A stretch of DNA of 64,000 bases, taken from positions 8,556,001 to 8,620,000 of the forward strand of contig NC_052111.1 of assembly GCF_012273895.1 (NCBI RefSeq), read 5' to 3'. Below, in pieces: positions 1-11,317 of the stretch. Under the pieces are notes generated by a model. It was not told the DNA's origin, ran no database searches, and saw nothing but the letters and a program-made list of their open reading frames with translations. Every line of letters begins with the position of its first letter. Position 1 is the stretch's first letter. The position numbers and the translations under genes are program-made. Origin of the DNA: Zerene cesonia. Its lineage: Eukaryota; Arthropoda; Insecta; Lepidoptera; Pieridae.

Positions 1-886
1 CCTTATATTTTATTATAATTGAAGTCAAAGGATTTCTCTTTTGCACTTTTTAAATTTGAAGATACATTTTGTTATAATCTGTGGTCCAATGTTAAATAGA
101 TAAGCAAGGTTATTCTCCCTCACGTCTTTGACTTCGTAAATACATTAATTCATAATTTGGACACAACCGCTAAACAACTTGAATTATTTATTTTATTTAC
201 AACTTTGGCATTCGCTACACAATGATTACAAAATGGCACTATTCTAAATTATTTACACCATAACCTAAATAGATTAAATGTGACCAAATGTATAAAATAA
301 GATTCCTACTCTAAAAGCACCTTTTAGTAATATTCACCACATTGTTTTGCTCTTTTAATATAGTTCATAATCATACATTTCATATTCGTATAAATTAAGA
401 TTAGATCTAGCATAATTGATAAATAATAATTATTTTACATTCCCAATTATATTATCTGTGCTAATATGTCTCCTTCAAAATAGTTTTATTTATTCATTAT
501 CTGTATTCAGATTTTAAGTATGCCCATATAAGCAGTTGTTCACTCAATATTATCTATTATTAATTATTAATTCCATACAATATTGCTACCAACCCAGTAA
601 TCGCTTTTCGTTTATGAAATAACTACACAACAAGTTTGCGGTGATCGAAACAAGTCGTAGTTAGCATTATTCTAATAAGATTTTACCAATAGAACTTCAG
701 TATACAAAATTCAGTACATATCAATCATGTTCACTATAAATAAAATACCAGTCAATACGATCACATTGTTAATTAAAAACGCTTATCAAATCAGCCAAAT
801 TTTAGATATGGCCACTAAATAAAGCGACGTACACACGTTATATTTTGACACTGGCGACACAACCTTTTACCTGTCAACGTTTTCCG
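1..886 (-). other. 3' UTR and downstream flank of the minus-strand gene
   Basis: AT-rich sequence with no credible exon or repeat. It lies immediately downstream of the minus-strand stop codon at 887, so the part nearest 887 should be 3' untranslated region. Confidence 0.4.
485..494 (-). promoter_or_regulatory. candidate poly(A) signal of the minus-strand gene
   Basis: On the minus strand this reads AATAAATAAA, two overlapping AATAAA hexamers about 390 bases past the stop codon at 887. It is the nearest canonical signal I noticed downstream of that stop. Further AATAAA motifs occur near position 190, so the true 3' end is uncertain. Confidence 0.4.
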
Positions 887-1195
887 TTATTTACCGTTGA
901 ATTTTGACTTTAAACTTTCGAAGAATGCTAATTTGGTTTTAATAGTGCCTGGTTCAGGTACGGGACTGCCTGGTCGGCTGGATTCTTTTACGACTTCTTC
1001 AGTTCCTTCTGGTATTTCCTTAGCACCACCCGGCACCTTGATACTTGTGGGCATTGACAATTTAAGCTCTTCCCTAAATTCCTTTGAAATACTTCTCGCT
1101 GTGAGGCTGTGCATGTACATTTGCTTGCTTGCTTTATCGTTCTTTGATTCTAGAAGGTTCTCCCTACTTCTTTTACGCCATAGTTCGTGGGGTGG
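887..1195 (-). CDS. terminal coding exon of a long acidic protein (unrecognised)
   Basis: The exon starts after a good acceptor (TTGCAG, AG at 1197-1196) in phase 0 and runs 102 codons to a TAA at 887-889. It encodes a charged C-terminus beginning PPHELWRKRSRENL and ending KTKLAFFESLKSKFNGK, with a Pro/Ser-rich stretch (SSRPGSPVPEPG) between. No membrane segment or catalytic motif is visible. Its phase matches the donor of the exon at 1825-2457 exactly, and the open frame upstream of the AG is intron read-through. A Helitron sits in the 629-bp intron between the two. I do not recognise the family. The short KxKxAFFExLK tail looks like a conserved motif rather than random sequence. Confidence 0.75.
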   Translation of the reverse strand, partial: PPHELWRKRSRENLLESKNDKASKQMYMHSLTARSISKEFREELKLSMPTSIKVPGGAKEIPEGTEEVVKESSRPGSPVPEPGTIKTKLAFFESLKSKFNGK

Positions 1196-1449
1196 CTGCA
1201 ATGTTGTTATTATAATTTTAATATACACGTTTTAAATAAACCATATTTCACTAGCTTATTCATCTTTTATAAATCTTATAAAAAACAAACACTCTTAAGA
1301 TATTTTAATAATCAACAGTAAAAGTATACCTATTCTTGGAAGAGAAATGACAAACACAATGGATTAGAATCTCATCTTTTAAAATTCTCTGAGGTTATTT
1401 TAATCACATAATTTCGAATTGATTTTCTTTTGTGATACCTTATCTTATA

Positions 1450-1625
1450 CTAGCTGCGCCCCGCGGTTTCACCCGCGTAAGTCGCGATTCTCGTAGGAAT
1501 ACAGGTATAAATAGTTGCCTATGTGTTATTCCAGTAGTCTAGATATCTACGTACCAAGAGTAACAAACATACACATACACATACATCCATCCTTACAAAC
1601 TTTCGCATTTATAATATTAGTAGGA
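1450..1625 (-). mobile_element. non-autonomous Helitron, family A
   Basis: Reverse-oriented copy: CTAGCTGCGCCCCGCGG at the left and ATATTAGTAGGA at the right. A central part of the usual ~200 bp, including the CGGTTCAGTAG block, is deleted. It lies inside the last intron of the minus-strand gene. Confidence 0.8.
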
Positions 1626-1824
1626 TTTGAGGCTTAGCTATTTATTTCAATAGTTACAACAAATGAAATAGTTGCAATTGAAGTTAATTTTAAATCAAAA
1701 TAATCGCTTACATTGAGTAAAATTAGTGAATATCAATAAAATCTATAAATGTGCTGCAATCAGTTGTTAAAATGTTGATGAAGTTTTTATCTTTAATGAG
1801 GACAATCAATTGATATACACTGAC

Positions 1825-2457
1825 CTTGGACGGTTCACTTAGATTATCCATACTAACGAATTTTTTAGCCAACTCCTTCACTTTAGGTAATTGCGGCAGT
1901 ATTTCATCTATTTCGCTGATCTTCTGCAGTTTATTTTCCCTCAGATCTATTCTCGTCAATGTGTCGTCATCAAGGTGAGCATTCTGACTGAGCCTATCAA
2001 CAATTTCTCCCGGGATTTCCTTATCAGCTGAATTCATTTTGTCATCGTCAGCGGCTTGTTCATATCGCGATACGTTATCTTCAGGTTTACATTTCACTAT
2101 CTCGCCAGTTTGTACGTTATATATTTTGATGGAATCTTCAATGCTGCTCGAACCGATCGAATTTTCTATACTGTTATTCGACGGTGATTTTTCTAATTCG
2201 TGAACATCTGGAACGCCTAAATGTTGATCTGATCTGGTTATTGCCAATATTTCGTCAAACTGTCTATCCGTTTCTTCAACTAGGGCTGGTTTCGCTACAT
2301 ATATTGTTTGTTCGTCATTATCCTCATAATCTATTAGTATATCGTTCTCATCATCAATTGGGCCTGTAGTTATTGATTTCGGCATTTGCTCTTTGCCACC
2401 GAATTTTGTATACTCTTGATTGGCAGCAATTGTGTTGAATTGTTTTATTAATAACTC
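1825..2457 (-). CDS. internal coding exon, acidic Ser/Asp-rich protein segment
   Basis: Bounded by TTTTCAG (AG at 2459-2458) and the donor GTCAGT (GT at 1824-1823). It is 633 nt, phase 0 to phase 0, encoding 211 residues with no stop. It begins ELLIKQFNTIAANQEYTKFG. Acidic runs (IDDENDILIDYEDNDE) follow, then a Ser/Asn tract (SPSNNSIENSIGSSSIEDS). Near the end is LPQLPKVKELAKKFVSMDNL, a predicted amphipathic helix like those preceding C-terminal regions of cytoskeletal adaptors. It splices in frame to 887-1195 and accepts a phase-0 exon, so it pairs with the 3905 donor. The family is not recognised. The coding call rests on length, composition and matching splice phases. Confidence 0.75.
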
Positions 2458-3168
2458 CTGAAAATTATTCATGTTTAAAGTAATGTGCATTTTGGTAAAG
2501 TACTAATTGTATATGAAAATGGAAATGAGTGATTTGACGATTTTAAGCCCCCACAGCTTAAACTGTATCTAGAAGTAAGACTGTCTGAACTCTAAGTTTT
2601 TATGTCAGTTAACAAATTAGAACTAGGTAGTTAGAAGTATTGTGTTTTATAGTGATGCAATAGGCAAGTTAGATTGGTTAGTTATAAGCGGATGCTGTAA
2701 ACGCCAATAAAATTCTGTGCAATAAGAAAATTTTAAGAGGTTAGTTCGCACGTAAGCGTTGTTAGCCAAAATTCATTCACCGAAATCTCACAACACTCAC
2801 CACTAACTGCTTGGTGGATTACTGTTGTAATTACTGAAATTTAACAACAAGGGCACTACTGCTTAGTGCAATATTTTATATTAATAAAGTGCGAGTGCTG
2901 TTAGTCAGCAGAAATGTTGTAACCGAGCATGCCAACTGTAACACTCAACAGGCAATATTGTGTCAAAACGAAGATATGTTTTAAACTGAATTTCTCATAA
3001 CCATATAATGATGTGTAATATTTTGAGAGTTCGAAGACTAGATATTTATGTATATATCTATGTAGGTATCGTACATAGTAGAGATTGGAAACTTTGGACC
3101 GTAAATCTATCTACATAGTCAGATTAAGTGCTGAAGGAGGTGTAGTAATCGGAATCTAATTGGGTCAT
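2458..3168. other. intron, no recognised feature
   Basis: AT-rich and without credible exons on either strand. It would also hold the 3' UTR of the alternative terminal exon at 3169-3724. I saw no canonical AATAAA just after that stop on the minus strand. Confidence 0.4.
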
Positions 3169-3724
3169 TCACCATAAATCTTTGTGGAAGCCTTTTAACC
3201 TGAGACTTCCACCGAACGTGAAATTGAGAGAGGGCCGGCGCTTAACTCGCGAGTACCCATCCACACTTCGCAAAGTGTTACTGCGCCTAACATTATTGTA
3301 CGTCTCGAAAAGATCTTCCGTTACTTCCGGCGTTTTCGGTATCTTAAGTCTAACTATATCCTCGTTTTCCACATAACCGTCACCTCCGTTTTTGTTATGT
3401 TCTCTTACGTTGGTCCTGCTCACTTTGCGCTTGTGCGCAATATCGTCAGAGTCTATGGGGTTTTCGAAAATGGGGTTTATGGCAAAGTTGGGGCTAGCGT
3501 TTCTGGGGCTGAATACGGCGCGAACGATGTTCTGATGGAGGGCGCAGGCTTCCAGCTCGCTCAGGGAGCTGCTGGCACTTACAGGCGACGCGAACTCGCC
3601 ATCGAAATTGTCTAAACTGCTCGACTTGTTGATCGAACTGGATATCGAGCTGGTGTCGCTGAACGTCTTTTCGCGTCCTCCGGATGAAAGTTTCGCCTCT
3701 TTGATATAGTAGTCTCTGCCGTAG
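3169..3724 (-). CDS. alternative terminal coding exon (second C-terminus)
   Basis: Acceptor TGTCCACAG (AG at 3726-3725), phase 2 in. It has 184 codons ending in TGA at 3169-3171. It starts YGRDYYIKEAKLSSGGREK, is Ser-rich (SDTSSISSSINKSSS), then basic (RRSNTLRSVDGYSRVKRRPS), ending SLRLKGFHKDLW. The RRSNTLRS and KRRPS patches look like basophilic kinase sites. It cannot join the phase-0 donor at 3905 but fits the overlapping donor 4 bases upstream (exon end 3909, GTTTGT). A possible donor near the stop (GTGAAT) would put the next exon out of frame, so I read this as an alternative last exon. The family is unknown. Confidence 0.6.
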
Positions 3725-3904
3725 CTGTGGACAGTCATAGTAATGATAATTTGAAAATGATTCACACTTATGTTTACTTCGCTTATTTGAATAATCTTTT
3801 TTATTATACATGATTGTTGCCGTATCGATTTAATTGATACGAAATTTTATCACGACTGTCAGTATCATAAAATAGTGATATAAATTGTCGTTAAGGGATC
3901 ATAC

Positions 3905-4230
3905 AAACCGTTTATATTGTGGAACATCCTCCGCTAGAACGTCTTTTAATACTCTCGGTGAAGGACTTGGTGTTCTGCCGTTTCTTAAACATTCAGTACT
4001 CTGACTCATTGCAATGGTTTTAGTGTCCTTACTGTTTTGAACTGTTATGTTTTCTGTTACGTTTTCGTTTGACGCATACTTGTCTTCGGTGGTTTTGCTT
4101 GTCAACGTATCAAATAGAGATGATGTGCTCTTTGCGGATAATCTTTTCTTAATTGCCTCTGGGGAGTAAGGATTGTTGGGCATTTCGACGTAGTTAAGCC
4201 ACTTCTTGCGTTCTCGGTATGCAATGGATC
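3905..4230 (-). CDS. internal coding exon with tandem 5' splice sites
   Basis: Acceptor TATTCCAG (AG at 4232-4231), phase 1 in. It encodes about 108 residues: SIAYRERKKWLNYVEMPNNP then YSPEAIKKRLSAKSTSSLFD, then Thr/Asn-rich sequence, ending TPSPSPRVLKDVLAEDVPQY-KRF. The RKKWLNYVEMPNNPYSPEAI segment looks like the best-conserved part of the whole gene. Two donors overlap: GTATGA after TTT (exon end 3905, phase 0, joins 1825-2457) and GTTTGT after CG (exon end 3909, phase 2, joins 3169-3724). The preceding visible exon ends in phase 2 and this one needs phase 1, so an exon must be missing between them, presumably in the N gap. Confidence 0.75.
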
Positions 4231-4271
4231 CTGGAATAGCAATTGTTAAAAAATAACAATTTTTGATGTAT

Positions 4272-5271
4272 NNNNNNNNNNNNNNNNNNNNNNNNNNNNN
4301 NNNNNNNNNNNNNNNNNNNNNNNNNNNNNNNNNNNNNNNNNNNNNNNNNNNNNNNNNNNNNNNNNNNNNNNNNNNNNNNNNNNNNNNNNNNNNNNNNNNN
4401 NNNNNNNNNNNNNNNNNNNNNNNNNNNNNNNNNNNNNNNNNNNNNNNNNNNNNNNNNNNNNNNNNNNNNNNNNNNNNNNNNNNNNNNNNNNNNNNNNNNN
4501 NNNNNNNNNNNNNNNNNNNNNNNNNNNNNNNNNNNNNNNNNNNNNNNNNNNNNNNNNNNNNNNNNNNNNNNNNNNNNNNNNNNNNNNNNNNNNNNNNNNN
4601 NNNNNNNNNNNNNNNNNNNNNNNNNNNNNNNNNNNNNNNNNNNNNNNNNNNNNNNNNNNNNNNNNNNNNNNNNNNNNNNNNNNNNNNNNNNNNNNNNNNN
4701 NNNNNNNNNNNNNNNNNNNNNNNNNNNNNNNNNNNNNNNNNNNNNNNNNNNNNNNNNNNNNNNNNNNNNNNNNNNNNNNNNNNNNNNNNNNNNNNNNNNN
4801 NNNNNNNNNNNNNNNNNNNNNNNNNNNNNNNNNNNNNNNNNNNNNNNNNNNNNNNNNNNNNNNNNNNNNNNNNNNNNNNNNNNNNNNNNNNNNNNNNNNN
4901 NNNNNNNNNNNNNNNNNNNNNNNNNNNNNNNNNNNNNNNNNNNNNNNNNNNNNNNNNNNNNNNNNNNNNNNNNNNNNNNNNNNNNNNNNNNNNNNNNNNN
5001 NNNNNNNNNNNNNNNNNNNNNNNNNNNNNNNNNNNNNNNNNNNNNNNNNNNNNNNNNNNNNNNNNNNNNNNNNNNNNNNNNNNNNNNNNNNNNNNNNNNN
5101 NNNNNNNNNNNNNNNNNNNNNNNNNNNNNNNNNNNNNNNNNNNNNNNNNNNNNNNNNNNNNNNNNNNNNNNNNNNNNNNNNNNNNNNNNNNNNNNNNNNN
5201 NNNNNNNNNNNNNNNNNNNNNNNNNNNNNNNNNNNNNNNNNNNNNNNNNNNNNNNNNNNNNNNNNNNNNNN
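4272..5271. other. assembly gap (1000 N)
   Basis: Exactly 1000 N, a placeholder. Because the exon at 5442-5568 ends in phase 2 and the next at 4230 begins in phase 1, at least one coding exon of this gene (phase 2 in, phase 1 out) should lie here. Confidence 0.9.
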
Positions 5272-5374
5272 ATGACAGATTCGAAATTCAAATGTAATAT
5301 TTTTTTATAATTAAGTGTAACAGTATTTATGGCCAGACTAAGTACATTCTCTTAGCAATCTTTTGCAAAATACA

Positions 5375-5422
5375 TACATCCATCAATACTTACAAACTTT
5401 CGCATTTATAATATGAATAGGA
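5375..5422 (-). mobile_element. Helitron family A fragment
   Basis: Only the 5'-terminal part remains, in reverse: CTTACAAACTTTCGCATTTA, then ATATGAATAGGAT. Confidence 0.6.
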
Positions 5423-5441
5423 TAATTTAAACTATACTCAC

Positions 5442-5568
5442 GTGTTAGGTTCCTCTTCAAAGTGTTTTCTACGTAAGCTGTCAGCGTACCTTTGTACTGG
5501 GATGGTTACCGTCTCTTCGTATTCACCTTCTCGTTCGTGACGGCTCAGCGTATTCATATTCGTTGATT
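5442..5568 (-). CDS. internal coding exon, conserved-looking basic/acidic segment
   Basis: Acceptor TATTGTAG (AG at 5570-5569) and strong donor GTGAGT (5441-5436). It is 127 nt, phase 1 in and phase 2 out. It encodes STNMNTLSRHEREGEYEETV, then TIPVQRYADSLRRKHFEEEPN. It joins 5638-6291 in frame; both flanking codons are completed across the junction as Glu. The VQRYADSLRRKHFEEEP stretch is neither low-complexity nor repeat-like and could be a binding motif. I do not recognise the family. Confidence 0.75.
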
Positions 5569-5637
5569 CTACAATAATTGTTCAATTACAATCAAATAAT
5601 CACTCATTCATTGTAATTTTTATTATTAAAACTTTAC

Positions 5638-6291
5638 CTTTCTCGTTAACACTGCCATTACTCTCGAGACTGTCTTTCATTATCTCTTTAGAGTCAGCCA
5701 CGTCATCGTATATCGCGTGACCGTTAATTACAGTTCTGTGAATTTCTTCCTTCAAGTTGAATTCAGTTTTTGTTATTGGGCCACTATCTACTCCCACTAA
5801 GAGTATGGAGTCATGTGAATCGTCGTGATTTATATCAATTTCTTCATGAACCATATTCTTGATGACTGCATCTGGGTCTACTGAATCGACCGTGTCTTCA
5901 CTTTTAGAATATTCGTTGTAGATCTTTTCAAATTCGTCGGTTCCATCTACGGACATAAGGCTGTCTGGTTCAAAGTCTAAAGCGTCATCTATTTTGATTT
6001 TACCGCCAATAACGTGTTTTGAGTCTAATACATTTTTAATATCACTCTTGTATTCTATTTCTTGTTCTTCAGTATCGCTTGCGTTGTCTGAAAGGTCGGT
6101 TGTGTCATCCGCGTCTCTGTCTCCTATAAGCGCTCTGTACTCAGTGTTGGAATTAGGTACTAGCATTGGTACTGGAACTGATTGAATGTTCTTTATCTTC
6201 TTCTTTTGGAACAGCCAATTTTCTTCCCAAGAACCGTCGACTGCTTGTATGTCACTACCGGATACTTCATCGAAATCGCGGTCAGCATTTT
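5638..6291 (-). CDS. large internal exon, highly acidic protein segment
   Basis: Acceptor AAATTACAG (AG at 6293-6292) and donor GTAAAG (GT at 5637-5636). It is 654 nt, phase 1 in and out. It encodes 218 residues, strongly Asp/Glu-rich with very few Arg or aromatic residues. Near the start is DGSWEENWLFQKKKIKNIQS, the only Trp-rich, ordered-looking motif. After it come SVPVPMLVPNSN, a DDTTDLSDNASDTEEQE acidic run and DSVDPDAVIKNMVHEEIDI. No membrane segment is seen. This composition suggests an intrinsically disordered cytosolic region with short linear motifs. The function is unknown. Confidence 0.8.
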
Positions 6292-6591
6292 CTGTAATTT
6301 TAAACATAAATGATTGAAAAACTATTATTAAATGATATTTTAAATGCCTAAATTGTGAACGTACTGATTACGGAGAGGTTTATAAAAAAAGGGAAAAAAA
6401 CTGCATTAACTTTAATTGATTTTTCACGATGCGTTGGTACATTTTATCCAATTTCAACCCAAGTAAAACACAGAAACAGTAAAATATTGTATAAAAATAT
6501 GTAAGTATACGAATACGAATCCTTTTATTAATTTCTTGCTTCATGACTATATCTACATCTCTTTAAATTATGTTTTCGTTAATCTATTTAC

Positions 6592-6703
6592 CTGTCTCAT
6601 GTATAATATCTCCGCCGTACTCTGGGAACGGAATGCGACGCGGCAACTCCACTGCGTCATCAGTGGCCTCACCTTCTTCCCAATCTGAGACATCTTCAAC
6701 ATG
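6592..6703 (-). CDS. internal coding exon, acidic
   Basis: Acceptor TATGTTACAG (AG at 6705-6704) and donor GTAAAT (GT at 6591-6590). It is 112 nt, phase 0 in and phase 1 out. It encodes HVEDVSDWEEGEATDDAVEL then PRRIPFPEYGGDIIHET. The 1-nt remainder plus the next exon's AA gives Glu. It follows the phase-0 end of 12829-13031 without a shift. The DVSDWEEGE cluster resembles the acidic Trp motifs found again in the next exon (GSWEENW). Confidence 0.8.
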
Positions 6704-7514
6704 CTGTAACATAAATAACATTATAAACTATAAATTATGAACATATTGTAAAGGGAAAATTCTTTGAAGTTTGGAATACTTGTGTTTTTGTTATAATGAA
6801 CATGTAATTAATGCTTTTAATAGATAATTGAGAAAAAAGTTTTCGTTCATGGTTGAAGAGAAATAGATTAAGGCTTAAAGGTTTAATGCCAGGCATAATC
6901 AGAGCGAGTACAGCGAGCCCTTTACCATCCCACAATCAAATACATACATATATTTTTGTGTAACCTAGACTTTACTGAGAAATATCATACATGTTTGATG
7001 AATATCGGTTCAGGCATTTGAAGATCTTTAGCTGCTTTCAAGCTAATGATTGTATCTGGTTTTCTTTCTCATTCTATAGCTCCCTCATTGTGGATATTAA
7101 ATGAAGCACAAGGCTTGACAATATATCAAATTTCAAATCCAAGATGGCCGACAACACGAAATAGGAGGAGTATTTTATTTTATTTATTTGAATTAAATGT
7201 TATTACCCAAATGGTCCAGAAATCTAATGATCCTCTTAGCACGGTTTAAATAAATCTGAGTTCCTGAGTTCGATACAGCATTCACAAAGATAATGCTTTC
7301 AATATAGGACTTCGGAGAAAGACTATAATTACGAATCATTTACTAGGATGCCTACTAGGTAAGTGGAATGTCTAACAAATAATGTTTCAAAGGTTTGAAA
7401 AAAATGAAATTTTTCGACTTCGCTAGCGTGCTCAATAAAATTAAATTTAAGTGTAACAATTTTACTCACAGAGTTATCGTAACTTTTATCTTTGATGATA
7501 TAGTTTACAAATCC
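6704..7514. other. intron, no clear feature
   Basis: AT-rich intron between coding exons 12829-13031 and 6592-6703. A GTGAGT donor-like site on the minus strand near 7467-7472 has no convincing exon attached. Confidence 0.4.
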
Positions 7515-7996
7515 TTATAAATCAGGACTATTCTATTATCGCTACGACAAAATACGCAGGGGGAGGTTTACGTAGATTCGAGCATACTACAGCTATGGTC
7601 GCTGCAAGTAAACCGGACCCCCCTGTGGCGTACGGCGGATAGCCTCGATAATAGTGTGGAGATATCATTCTGATATTGAAACCTATGCCAACTGTCGGGC
7701 TTGGATGGGCCGCCGACACCCGGCGCTCGCCACTTAGACAGTGGGGGTATAAGGCGTGGCTGTTAACCCCCGCCGTTGATGGCGAACGATGGCCACCGTT
7801 GGGTTTTGTTGGCGAAGACGGAGGGGGGAGGACGGTTGAAAACTATAAACTTACCGGGGGTGATATTTCTCTAGTACTCCTTGAATGCAGGGATCGTGGG
7901 GGTGTCCCCTCAGACGGCGAGGGGCTGGCGCTGGCCGAGTGTATACCGCTGCTCCGACCTCCCGACCCACTCTCGGTTTGGTAGCGCTCGATTACC
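7515..7996. repeat. GC-rich insertion, probable retroelement fragment
   Basis: A sharply bounded GC-rich block inside an AT-rich intron, with G runs and C runs and an open plus-strand frame of about 100 codons (7676-7984) that has no recognisable domain. The compositional break suggests inserted DNA, for example the 5' part of a non-LTR element. I could not find terminal repeats or a target duplication. Confidence 0.4.
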
Positions 7997-7999
7997 TGC

Positions 8000-10900
8000 A
8001 ATTTTATCAAATTATATTTAGTAATTTTACGTGTGTGGAATTGACATATTGATTTCTACTGGGATGTGGGATAAAGATTATATTTTCCTTATGTTTTTTC
8101 ATTATTCGAAGGGGAGATAGTTCATAAAATAATAGTGATTAAATTAAAGAAAAAAATGAGAATATAACTTTATTTTAATATAGATTAAACTACTATGGTA
8201 CTTGATAATGAATCCTTTTAACTACGTTCCCAAAATCTACTATTTACAATCTGCGCACCAAAACTAAAATATATGTTAATCTTTAAAACAATTAACATAA
8301 ATATTAAGTGTTACAAGGGAAATAACCGTAATGCAATAAGAGTGCGATAATAGTTAACAACGAATACATAATTCAATAGTTTATAATAAGTATTTTGCTG
8401 CAATTTTATTAAAAATCAATAATACTTATTTATTAATTCAAGAAACCCACATTTATCATTCCAATTAACCTTTGCATTGGGTACACTGTTTGACTAATTT
8501 CAAATACATTTTTATATTCATAGATCAAGAATTAAAATAAACAATACATAAAAATTATTCTTAATTAAACGCTAATTCATTACAATTTTATTAATTACCC
8601 GAAAACAAAGAAAAATAACTATCTATTTTTTTGGATCAAATTGAATACAAGCTTAGCGCTTCGAAACTCTGATTGTGGTAAGTGTTGGCAAGCGTGCTAT
8701 AAATTATCATAGCTGTAGCAGTAATAAATCCATAAAATTACGTTAAATTTTTATAATTAATTAGTTGAGTCACTGATAGGTAATCAAATGCGCTTAAATA
8801 TATTGATATAATATCAGATAACGCTGATTTTGAGCACATTGCTCCTGGCCATGATCTGTTTGTATCTGTGGACCTTACGGATTATGGCTTAGTATGGAAA
8901 ACAAATATGTATTTAATGTCATCTAATAATATTGGCGCGTAATAAGTTTTTTTTTTCACGTGATGCACAGATTGCTAAATTATTCCAGAAATAGATACGA
9001 GGTGTATATTTTTTTTGTCTCTTGCTGATATTAAATAAATATAGTTAAAAAAACACGCTTTAATGATAGAACCAACTAAATTGTTTAAATTTTTCTTATA
9101 CATTACGAGTGATACATACGGAAATTATTTAATCCTTGCGATATCAATCAATATAAAAGCCTGGATCCTGCATAAGTGTACGATGTATATAAATCTTATT
9201 CTATAAACTTGAGTCTTAGAGAGTTGGTTACTCACTAACGTACAGGTGAAAATAATAAAGGCGTGTTGAATACGAAACATGCACATTTTATTAGGGGAAA
9301 AAAAATCATAAGCGGTTAATTACTTAAATTTAAGAACAGAAATTAATTTAGATTAGATCTAAAATCTATGACGAAATTAAATTTAAATATACCGAAGCAC
9401 ATAATTAATTGTCATTTGAATTATTTATTCCAACTCATTTCAAACCCCATTTTATAATTATCTGTTGAGAAATAAGCTAATTGCACTGCAATGAACATTT
9501 AAAAAACACTGAAAATTTGATATTCGCGACTGACCTGGACTTTAGGATCGCAATCTCACACAAAAAATAAAAACAGCAGCAAACAGCGTAATTAATAGTA
9601 CACTGTAAATGTATCTTAAGTAACTATAACCCAACAATTCAACACGTAGGCAGATTGTCATAAAGCATTTGTACTGTTTCGCAGTGCTCTTAGCACTGTT
9701 TGCCAACCTACCTCTGATTCTGCGCTTTCAGAATAGTTCATAGTTCGCGATGCACTGTAATTGTAGTATGATAGCTATTATTTTTGTTTAATTGTTCGAA
9801 TTATACAGAGTTGTTAACACGGACCTGCGCGGTACTGGACTGCTGCGTCGTGGCGAACGCGGTAGGGTTGAATATTATTATATTTATTTATTGAAGTATT
9901 AATTGTATTAAGTTTTTGTATAGGAAGTTTTGTTTTTAAAATGATCAAACTACGTTTTCGTATTTTAACATATACATACACTTCAATCTTGATATAGTAT
10001 TTCGTTCGATAGTTACTGTACATATAGATTATAGATAATATATATTAATACAATGCCTATTTCACCACACATAACATATCTTGTCCTTTCAACTGCTTTG
10101 ATAAAATAACCGTAGAGGTATTTGCTTACAACATAATAGCACCAATAAATATCATTCACATTAAATAACCGAAACTGTAAATAAAACATTTATCTACGCT
10201 TAGCTATTAAAAATCAATGGCAAATAACTATTCTCACGTTATGTTTACGAAAGTGATCACGTTCTGGAATCATATAAAAAAAATTGTGACGTCACACGCC
10301 ACCGCTTACCCAACTAATCACATATAAGAGAAATACGACAAAGCAACTGTACAGCGTCGATAACATTATATACGAGCGCACGACACTGAAAACAAACAGA
10401 TATCTTTCACATTGTAATTAGTTTGAAAGTTATAACTTACCATTTCTTTATATGATTTAGACATAGTCTCACTCCACGCGTTATCACGATAACAACTGTT
10501 ATCATTGGTTATTATTGATATATATTGATAAAAATAAATCACTTGGCTACGTACTACTCTTGATCCGGTTTGAAGACTGCAGTGCAAATGGATGTTTCGA
10601 CGGATACTGTGATATATTTCGCAGCATCTCATTGGGTGTGATGAGATATCTTTATCTATTAAGGTTAAGGATAGACCCTAGTATTTTCGGATAAAATATT
10701 TAAAAACACAACAGATAATGTTTAATCTAATCGATACTATTAATAGGGTAAGATAAGTACTTTCTTGTTGATCATAAATATAAAATAGGGGTAACTATTA
10801 ATTACTTTGTGGCAGCCCTTAATAAAAACTAATTCGAGCTGACATGCGAACGCCTGTCGTAGGCGCTTATAAGGATTCCCCGTAGCTCGTCTGCAGAAAT

Positions 10901-11300
10901 GCATGTAGATTTTCCTACTTAGGGGTTCGATGTACAAACGTGGATTACTTACAATGAATATCAAAACTATTTCTTAATTCACGCTTTTATAGTTTCAAAT
11001 CAAATCAAACATTTAGTATACTTAATACATATTTATTTTTAATTGAATAAAACTTGCATGAGATAACCCAGGAAAGGTACCGTGGGTTATGTTGGATACC
11101 TGCCGACTAAAATCCTACTACTGGTATCTACCTACGATTTTTCTAATTATGTCTAGTTGTTTAATTTTTGCTAGCTGTTACGATGAATGAATTTTAGACA
11201 GCTAGAAAGTAATATAAGTACAATATTTTATTGCGTTAGATGTACAATATGTCTTTCTTTCCTGTCGTTAATCCTTTCCTTTTCCCTTAACAAAAGTAAT
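8000..11300. other. AT-rich intron, little recognisable content
   Basis: Long AT-rich stretch with only scattered, unsupported short ORFs. The one notable item is a perfect CRE with a TATA-like box near 10.3 kb, listed separately. Confidence 0.4.
10287..10328 (+). promoter_or_regulatory. CRE plus TATA-like box
   Basis: A perfect TGACGTCA palindrome at 10287-10294 is followed 29 bases later by TATAAG at 10323-10328, inside a locally GC-richer segment. The arrangement is promoter-like but no transcript start or ORF is evident downstream, so this is a weak call. Confidence 0.2.
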
Positions 11301-11317
11301 ATATGTAACTTGTTTGC

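Noticed and set aside
897..1235. 112-codon plus-strand ORF
   Set aside because: Shadow of the minus-strand terminal exon, which has a proper acceptor and phase-matched upstream exon.
3494..3811. Minus-strand ORF overlapping the alternative terminal exon in another frame
   Set aside because: Arg/Gln-rich frame-shifted reading of the same exon; its phase does not suit the composition or upstream junction as well.
4194..5297. Long ORFs containing runs of X in this and the other three gap regions
   Set aside because: They are artefacts of reading through N.
7676..7984. 102-codon plus-strand ORF in the GC-rich block
   Set aside because: GC-rich DNA has few stops by chance; no domain, start context or splice support.
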